54,915 bases of DNA from Hyphomicrobiales bacterium (GTDB taxonomy: Bacteria; Pseudomonadota; Alphaproteobacteria; Rhizobiales; Rhizobiaceae). Where the stretch lies: positions 1-54,915 of the forward strand of contig UBQX01000034.1 in the NCBI GenBank assembly GCA_900467685.1, in the 5' to 3' direction. Made by a program: the position numbers and the translations under genes. The number at the start of each line of letters is the position of its first letter. Position 1 is the stretch's first letter. A model generated the notes under the pieces. That model did not search any database. It was not told the DNA's origin and worked only from the letters and a program-made list of their open reading frames with translations. Below, piece after piece: positions 47,855 to 54,915 of this stretch.

Positions 47855-48994
47855 ATGAAGTCTTTGGGCAGCATCCGCAGATCCTTCGCGCCGTGGACGG
47901 ATCCGAGCGCCAAGCCATATATTTCATTCCGTAACGTCACGAAGAAATTCGGCACCTTTGTTGCCGTCGATAACCTTTCGCTCGATATCTATCACCGTGA
48001 GTTCTTTGCGCTCCTCGGTGCATCGGGCTGCGGGAAGTCAACGCTGCTGCGCATGCTGGCGGGTTTCGAGCAGCCAACCTCGGGCGAGATCATTCTCGAC
48101 GGTGTCAACATGGCGGGCACGCCGCCCTATCGTCGCCCGGTCAACATGATGTTCCAGTCCTATGCGCTCTTCCCGCATATGACCGTGGAAAAGAACATTG
48201 CCTTCGGCCTCAAGCAGGACGGCCTGCCGAAGAACGAGATCGCCGAGCGCGTTGCGCAGATGCTGAAGCTCGTGAAGCTGGAGAAATTTGCCACGCGCAA
48301 GCCGCACCAGTTGTCCGGCGGTCAGCGCCAACGCGTGGCCCTTGCCCGCTCCATCGCGAAACGACCGAAGGTCCTGCTTCTCGACGAACCGCTCGGCGCG
48401 CTCGACAAGAAGCTGCGCGAGGAGACCCAATTCGAACTCATGGACCTTCAGCAGGATCTCGGCCTCACCTTTGTCGTCGTGACGCATGACCAGGAAGAAG
48501 CGATGACCATGGCCGATCGGATCGCGGTCATGAGCGCCGGCAAGGTCAGCCAGGTGGCCACGCCCGCCGAAATCTACGAAGCGCCCAACTCGCGCTTCGT
48601 CGCCGACTTCATTGGTGACGTAAACATCTTCGATGGTCTCGCGACCCCCTCGCAGGGTGCTCTCGATATCGCCGTTACTGAAGGGTTCACGATCCGCACG
48701 CCGGTCGGAAGCGGCGACACACAAGGCGCCATGCGTGGTTTTGCCATCCGGCCGGAAAAGATCCGCGTTTCGCGCGAAGCGCCCGTTAATGCCGGGGTCA
48801 ACTCCGCCAAGGGCGAAATGTGGGACATCGCGTATCTTGGTGACATGACGGTCTATATCGTCAAGCTCACCAACGGGCAGACGGTTAAGGCCTCCTCGCT
48901 CAACGCGCAACGTTCCGTCGAAAACCCGCTCGGTTATGACGAGGATGTGTGGATTTCCTTCGACGGCGATGCCGGCGTGCTGTTGAAGGATTGA
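47855..48994 (+). CDS. potG: Putrescine-type ABC transporter ATPase
   Basis: 379-residue PotA/PotG ATPase. Walker A GASGCGKST at 55-63, signature LSGGQRQRVALARSI, Walker B VLLLDEP, GALDKKLREE and the switch His in VVTHDQEEAM. A C-terminal TOBE domain (about 295-379) is present. I chose the ATG at 47855 (GGGGA upstream) for family length and a start MKSLGSIRRSFAPW typical of rhizobial PotG. A GTG at 47804 with a stronger RBS (GGGGAGGGG) would add 17 residues. Confidence 0.92.
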   Translation: MKSLGSIRRSFAPWTDPSAKPYISFRNVTKKFGTFVAVDNLSLDIYHREFFALLGASGCGKSTLLRMLAGFEQPTSGEIILDGVNMAGTPPYRRPVNMMFQSYALFPHMTVEKNIAFGLKQDGLPKNEIAERVAQMLKLVKLEKFATRKPHQLSGGQRQRVALARSIAKRPKVLLLDEPLGALDKKLREETQFELMDLQQDLGLTFVVVTHDQEEAMTMADRIAVMSAGKVSQVATPAEIYEAPNSRFVADFIGDVNIFDGLATPSQGALDIAVTEGFTIRTPVGSGDTQGAMRGFAIRPEKIRVSREAPVNAGVNSAKGEMWDIAYLGDMTVYIVKLTNGQTVKASSLNAQRSVENPLGYDEDVWISFDGDAGVLLKD

Positions 48995-48998
48995 GATC

Positions 48999-49904
48999 AT
49001 GGTCAGGCTCGTCAACGGGATATTCAACCGCCTGGTCATCGCCATTCCTTTCGGATGGCTGCTGATCTTCTTTCTCGTCCCCTTCTTCATCGTCTTCCGC
49101 ATCTCGCTGTCGACGACAGCGATTGCCATGCCGCCCTACACGCCGGTCTTCGATCTTGCGGCGGGGTGGGAGGGCTTCAAGGATTTTCTGAGCCAGCTAT
49201 CCTTCGACAACTTTCTCTATCTGACGCAGGATTCGCTTTATCTGAAGGCCTATATCTCGAGCGTCACGATTGCCTTCTTCGCGACGCTTATGACCTTGCT
49301 GGTCGGCTATCCGATTGCCTACGCCATGGCGCAGGCGCCGCGCACGATCCGCCCGACGCTGCTGATGCTGGTCATCCTGCCGTTCTGGACGAGCTTCCTG
49401 ATCCGCGTCTATGCCTGGATTGCAATCCTGAAGCCGGAAGGCTTTCTCAACCAGATCCTGCTCTATCTGGGGCTCATTCATGAGCCGCTGATCATTCTCA
49501 ACACCAACACCGCCGTCTATATCGGCATCGTCTATTCCTACCTGCCCTTCATGGTCCTGCCGCTCTATTCGGCCCTCGAAAAGCTCGACGGCACCCTGAT
49601 AGAGGCTGCGGAAGATCTGGGCTGCACCCGGTTCCAGGCGTTCTGGAAAGTCACGTTCCCGCTCTCGCTGCCGGGTGTCGTCGCAGGATTCCTGCTGGTC
49701 TTCATCCCCGCAACGGGCGAATTCGTCATCCCCGATCTGCTCGGCGGTTCCGAAACGCTGATGATCGGCAAGACGCTCTGGGCCGAATTCTTCTCCAACC
49801 GCGACTGGCCAGTCTCGTCCGCCGTCGCCATCGTCCTGCTTCTGGTGCTGGTGATCCCGATCGCCCTCTTCCAGAACGCCCAGGCCAAAGCACAGGGAGA
49901 ATGA
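48999..49904 (+). CDS. potH: Putrescine-type ABC transporter permease PotH
   Basis: 301-residue PotH/PotB-type permease with six TM helices. A first helix (about 14-35) is followed by a periplasmic loop with FLSQLSFDNFLYLTQD. The EAA loop is TLIEAAEDLGCTRFQAFWKV (about 197-216). It starts 4 bp after potG and ends at potI. Confidence 0.92.
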   Translation: MVRLVNGIFNRLVIAIPFGWLLIFFLVPFFIVFRISLSTTAIAMPPYTPVFDLAAGWEGFKDFLSQLSFDNFLYLTQDSLYLKAYISSVTIAFFATLMTLLVGYPIAYAMAQAPRTIRPTLLMLVILPFWTSFLIRVYAWIAILKPEGFLNQILLYLGLIHEPLIILNTNTAVYIGIVYSYLPFMVLPLYSALEKLDGTLIEAAEDLGCTRFQAFWKVTFPLSLPGVVAGFLLVFIPATGEFVIPDLLGGSETLMIGKTLWAEFFSNRDWPVSSAVAIVLLLVLVIPIALFQNAQAKAQGE

Positions 49905-49906
49905 CG

Positions 49907-50725
49907 ATGAACCGCTGGACCTCCTTCAACAAGTTCTCGATCACGCTCGGTTTCGGTTTTCTCTATCTGCCGATCCTGCTGCTGATCGTCTATTCGTTCA
50001 ACGAATCGAAGCTCGTTACCGTCTGGGGCGGCTTCTCGACCAAATGGTATGCTTCGCTTCTGGAAAACCAGGCGCTGAAGGATGCCGCATGGGTGACCGC
50101 GCGCGTTGCCTTCACGTCGGCCACGATTGCCACCGTCCTGGGCACGCTCGCGGCGCTCGCGCTGACGCGCTACACCAAGTTTCATGGCCGGTTTCTGTTC
50201 TCCGGAATGATCTTCGCGCCGCTCGTCATGCCGGATGTCATCACCGGCCTGTCGTTGCTGCTCTTCTTCGTGGCGGTCAATCTCGACCGCGGCATTGTCA
50301 CGGTCATCCTCGCGCATATCACATTTTCCATGTGCTATGTCGCCGTGGTGGTGCAGTCGCGTCTGTTGAGTTTTGATCGGTCGATCGAGGAGGCGGCGAT
50401 GGATCTCGGCGCCACGCCTGCGCGCACCTTCCTGCAGGTGACGCTGCCGGTCATCGCGCCGGCGGTTGTTTCAGGCTGGATGCTGTCCTTCACGCTGTCG
50501 CTCGACGATCTGGTGATATCGAGCTTCGCATCGGGTCCGGGGGCCACGACCCTGCCGATGAAGATCTACAGCCAGGTCCGCCTCGGGGTGACCCCCGAGA
50601 TCAACGCGGTTTCGACCATTCTGGTGACGATCGTGACGATCGGCGTCATCACGGCCTCCATCATCACCAAGCGCCGCGAGGTGCAGCGCCAGCGTGATGA
50701 ACAGGCGGCGTTCGCCCAAGGGTGA
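49907..50725 (+). CDS. potI: Putrescine-type ABC transporter permease PotI
   Basis: 272-residue PotI/PotC-type permease with six TM helices. The EAA loop is SIEEAAMDLGATPARTFLQV (about 160-180). An ATG at 49901 overlaps the potH stop but lies 1 bp after the AGGGAG RBS; the ATG at 49907 is 7 bp after it and is preferred. Last gene of potFGHI, convergent to the small gene at 50750. Confidence 0.9.
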   Translation: MNRWTSFNKFSITLGFGFLYLPILLLIVYSFNESKLVTVWGGFSTKWYASLLENQALKDAAWVTARVAFTSATIATVLGTLAALALTRYTKFHGRFLFSGMIFAPLVMPDVITGLSLLLFFVAVNLDRGIVTVILAHITFSMCYVAVVVQSRLLSFDRSIEEAAMDLGATPARTFLQVTLPVIAPAVVSGWMLSFTLSLDDLVISSFASGPGATTLPMKIYSQVRLGVTPEINAVSTILVTIVTIGVITASIITKRREVQRQRDEQAAFAQG

Positions 50726-50734
50726 GATATGATG

Positions 50735-50761
50735 AAGCGTGGCTGGAAATCAGCCGCGCTT
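50735..50761. terminator. Hairpin between potI and the convergent small gene
   Basis: AAGCGTGGCTG (50735-50745) pairs with CAGCCGCGCTT (50751-50761), one G-T pair, across GAAAT. It overlaps the end of the minus-strand 69-residue gene. Without a clear T tract it is a moderate bidirectional terminator candidate. Confidence 0.4.
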
Positions 50762-50959
50762 TGCCTTCCCGCGTGCAGCAGGCTCTGCCGGGGCAGTCGC
50801 CTCTTGAGCTTCGCGCAACTTGCGCAAACGCTCGGTCTTCAGCTCGCGCTGAGACGTTTCCTTGGCAATGATCTGTCGCGCCATGTGATCGATGGCGGAC
50901 GCCTTGTCCTGGGCGGACATCTTGCCCGGCTTGAAAAACTGGTCTTTGGTCGCGGTCAT
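50750..50959 (-). CDS. Small basic protein downstream of rpsU
   Basis: 69-residue, Lys/Arg/Glu-rich protein: MTATKDQFFKPGKMSAQDKA, then a helical charged stretch LKTERLRKLREAQEA and a basic tail ending GKAKRG. AAAGGAGG gives a strong RBS. It is 30 bp after rpsU on the same strand. No family is recognised; charge and location suggest RNA or ribosome association, as inference. Confidence 0.6.
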   Translation of the reverse strand: MTATKDQFFKPGKMSAQDKASAIDHMARQIIAKETSQRELKTERLRKLREAQEATAPAEPAARGKAKRG

Positions 50960-50989
50960 GACTGCCTCCTTTGAATGGGTTGGTCAGGC

Positions 50990-51226
50990 TCAACGAGGGC
51001 GCACGGCCTTCTTCGGCATGGGCAGGAGCCCTTCGCGCTGCAAATGCTTTTTCTTGAGCTTGGCGTGGCGCCGAACAGCTTCGGCGGCCTCGCGAACACG
51101 TCGTTCCGAGGGCTTTTCGTAAGAGCGCCGGGCCCGCATCTCGCGGAATACGCCTTCGCGCTGCAGTTTTCTCTTCAAGGCGCGCAGCGCCTGTTCGACA
51201 TTGTTGTCTCTGACGATAACTTGCAA
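50990..51226 (-). CDS. rpsU: 30S ribosomal protein S21
   Basis: 78-residue S21: [20 protein letters not shown] at the N-terminus and a long basic helix [19 protein letters not shown]-type segment (reads [20 protein letters not shown]). The C-terminal extension [10 protein letters not shown] is the alphaproteobacterial form. S21 helps the 30S subunit select SD-containing mRNAs. It lies in a minus-strand row with cspA and two unknown genes. Confidence 0.95.
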   Translation of the reverse strand: MQVIVRDNNVEQALRALKRKLQREGVFREMRARRSYEKPSERRVREAAEAVRRHAKLKKKHLQREGLLPMPKKAVRPR

Positions 51227-51250
51227 AACGTCTCCTTTGGTTGGGTGTCG

Positions 51251-51553
51251 TTACTTGCGTGTGCGGATCGCGGCCGTATTGATCCAGCTGGAACCCGGCT
51301 TGTGACGCAAGGGTGCGTCCTGACTGCCGGCATGGGTGGTCGAACCCTTGGCCTGAGATGAGGCAGTGTCGATATCTTCGACGCCGACCGTCCGGTCGAA
51401 ATTCTCTCCGTTCAGGCGGACGCGGTATCGCACGACGCCGCGCGTCTCCGGCTGGCAAGCCACGATGCGAACGGTGACCTGTTGCGGCACGCCCTGAAAC
51501 GTGCGGGCATGAAGGACGACCATGTCGTCTGGGGCATAACGAACTTCCGACAT
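51251..51553 (-). CDS. Unknown small protein between cspA and rpsU
   Basis: 100-residue protein. The first 60 residues are predicted beta-rich (VRYAPDDMVVLHARTFQGVP, VVRYRVRLNGENFDR) and could form a small barrel. The rest is polar and probably disordered, ending SSWINTAAIRTRK. The ATG at 51553 has GGAGATT upstream; a start at 51607 would add 18 residues. It lies 24 bp before rpsU. Unrecognised, although its place in this row may be conserved. Confidence 0.6.
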   Translation of the reverse strand: MSEVRYAPDDMVVLHARTFQGVPQQVTVRIVACQPETRGVVRYRVRLNGENFDRTVGVEDIDTASSQAKGSTTHAGSQDAPLRHKPGSSWINTAAIRTRK

Positions 51554-51656
51554 GGAAATCTCCAGAAAAACAAAAGGCCGGGCGTTAACCCGACCTCTCA
51601 CAGTCACTCAGCGAAGCTGCCAGTACATCCGTGGTCAGCCTCAGCGAATGACGAAT

Positions 51657-51866
51657 TCACGCGGCGCGAAGGTTGTCGGCCGAGTTCTTGCCGGACTTGC
51701 GATCCTGCACGATGTCGTACGTGATCTTCTGGCCGTCGTTCAGCGAACGCATGCCTGCGCGCTCCACAGCCGAGATGTGTACGAAAACGTCTGCAGAGCC
51801 GTTGTCGGGCTGAATGAAGCCGAAGCCCTTGGTGGAGTTAAACCACTTAACTGTACCAGTGTTCAT
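51657..51866 (-). CDS. cspA: Cold shock protein (CspA family)
   Basis: 69-residue single cold shock domain, an RNA chaperone. RNP1 KGFGFIQP and RNP2 VFVHIS are both present. The ATG at 51866 ([18 protein letters not shown]) has AAAGGA upstream and gives the family length; an in-frame start at 51887 is unlikely. It leads the row cspA-unknown-rpsU-unknown. The RBS lies in a hairpin (51867-51892). Confidence 0.95.
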   Translation of the reverse strand: MNTGTVKWFNSTKGFGFIQPDNGSADVFVHISAVERAGMRSLNDGQKITYDIVQDRKSGKNSADNLRAA

Positions 51867-51892
51867 AACGATTTCCTTTCGCAGCAATCGTT
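51867..51892 (-). promoter_or_regulatory. cspA start-site hairpin around the SD
   Basis: On the minus strand AACGATT (51892-51886) and AATCGTT (51873-51867) form a perfect 7-bp stem. Its 12-nt loop holds the SD AAAGGA, and the ATG follows the stem directly. The AT-rich stem could respond to temperature; inference. Confidence 0.5.
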
Positions 51893-52123
51893 GTTGTTCC
51901 CGCGAAACCTCGCAGGATTGGATCGATGATTTGAGAGGAAATCCGACGGGAGCCTAGCTCTTTACCGACGTCACAAGCAATTTTCGATAGACACAATATA
52001 TTCTCTATTCGAAATTTTACAATGGCTTTGGCCGGATATTCGTTGTTTTTGCGGGAAATTCAGCGGCAAGAGGTTGTAAACGTTCCGAAGTTTGTTTTGT
52101 GAACGGTCGAAATATTTCCGCTT

Positions 52124-54532
<2,409 letters not shown>

Positions 54533-54838
54533 ATGAATGCTTTGAAAATGCGTGCGCAGGCTTCGGAATTGCAATATGCCCGTGAACGGGACGTCGAATT
54601 CCGGGTTGATACGCGCAGCAAGATGCTGCTTGCCGTCTGGGCTGCCGAGAAGCTCGGCCGTGTCGATCCCAATGCCTACGCCGATGAACTGGTGACGGAA
54701 GACATCATCCGCCGTGGGGGCGCGGTCGAGCGTCTGCAGCGCGATTTCGCCGAAGCCGGCATTCCGGTTGCGGGCGATGAAATCCAGTCTCGCCTCGCTT
54801 CGACGCTCCGCCAGGTTGCGATCGACATGGCGTCCTGA
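54533..54838 (+). CDS. DUF1476 / ATPase zeta-type inhibitor family protein
   Basis: 101-residue alphaproteobacterial protein of the DUF1476 family, whose best-known member is the zeta subunit that inhibits F1-ATPase in Paracoccus. Family pattern: helical N-terminus, then DTRSKMLLAVWAAEKLGRVD, the EDIIRRGGAVERLQRDFAEA segment and a closing helix. The N-terminus differs from the classical zeta start (the inhibitory part), so it may be a paralog with another job. The ATG at 54533 has AAAGGGG upstream. Divergent from guaB; strong terminator behind. Confidence 0.78.
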   Translation: MNALKMRAQASELQYARERDVEFRVDTRSKMLLAVWAAEKLGRVDPNAYADELVTEDIIRRGGAVERLQRDFAEAGIPVAGDEIQSRLASTLRQVAIDMAS

Positions 54839-54862
54839 TCGCCGCGATCAGACAGGACATGC

Positions 54863-54895
54863 AAAGCCCGGGCCCCAAAAGGCCTGGGCTTTTTC
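54863..54895 (+). terminator. Rho-independent terminator after the DUF1476 gene
   Basis: AAAGCCCGGGCC (54863-54874) pairs with GGCCTGGGCTTT (54881-54892), one G-T pair, across CCAAAA, and runs into TTT. Confidence 0.88.
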
Positions 54896-54915
54896 TTATG
54901 CAATAAGTAAACCTC

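Overview
The window is GC-rich chromosomal DNA from an alphaproteobacterium of the Rhizobiaceae (Rhizobium/Agrobacterium/Neorhizobium/Sinorhizobium type). Evidence: the rhizobial flagellar order flaABC-(fliH-like)-motB-motC-motD-rem-flgE-flgK-flgL-flaF-flbT-flgD-fliQ-flhA-fliR, an alpha-glucoside agl operon, a zwf-pgl-edd cluster, a DUF1476 (ATPase zeta-type) gene and rhizobial intergenic repeats. The species cannot be fixed from sequence alone. Predicted start codons often differ from the longest open frame and were chosen by ribosome binding site (RBS), signal peptide and family length.

Region 1 (1-20.9 kb, plus strand) is the distal half of a flagellar cluster. It has three flagellin paralogs, each with its own leader, then a FliH-like protein, MotB, MotC, MotD/FliK and a separate lytic transglycosylase. 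The OmpR-type activator Rem follows, with a receiver domain lacking a phospho-acceptor Asp. Next come hook and junction proteins, FlaF/FlbT, the hook cap and export-gate proteins FliQ/FlhA/FliR. The cluster ends with FliJ-like, FlgJ-N-like, FlgN-like and FliL-like genes. Most genes overlap or nearly touch, so this is one or a few long transcripts. The three flagellin leaders share an ordered set of motifs that could fold over the Shine-Dalgarno (SD), which is notable because the flagellin translation regulator FlbT is encoded nearby.

Region 2 (21-23.1 kb) holds a WecG/TagA-type glycosyltransferase and an unrecognised two-TM protein.

Region 3 (23.1-31 kb) is an alpha-glucoside locus: a divergent LacI-family regulator, then binding protein, two permeases, GH13 alpha-glucosidase and ATPase (aglEFGAK). 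Identical 12-bp operator palindromes lie at both edges of the divergent region. A mosaic intergenic repeat follows aglK.

Region 4 (31-39.5 kb) encodes, mostly on the minus strand, a GNAT acetyltransferase, the Entner-Doudoroff entry enzymes (zwf, pgl, edd), a Gdx/SugE exporter preceded by a guanidine-II (mini-ykkC) riboswitch candidate, and a glutamine synthetase-family enzyme. A divergent HI0933-type flavoprotein and a 45-residue membrane protein follow.

Region 5 (39.7-54.9 kb) holds a large chemoreceptor, aquaporin Z and isocitrate lyase with a small companion gene. An XRE/IrrE-type regulator is divergent from aceA. A putrescine-type ABC transporter (potFGHI) follows, then a minus-strand block of cspA, an unknown gene, rpsU and another unknown gene. 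The end holds guaB with a coupled membrane protein gene and a DUF1476 gene. I saw no IS element, prophage, CRISPR array, tRNA or rRNA.
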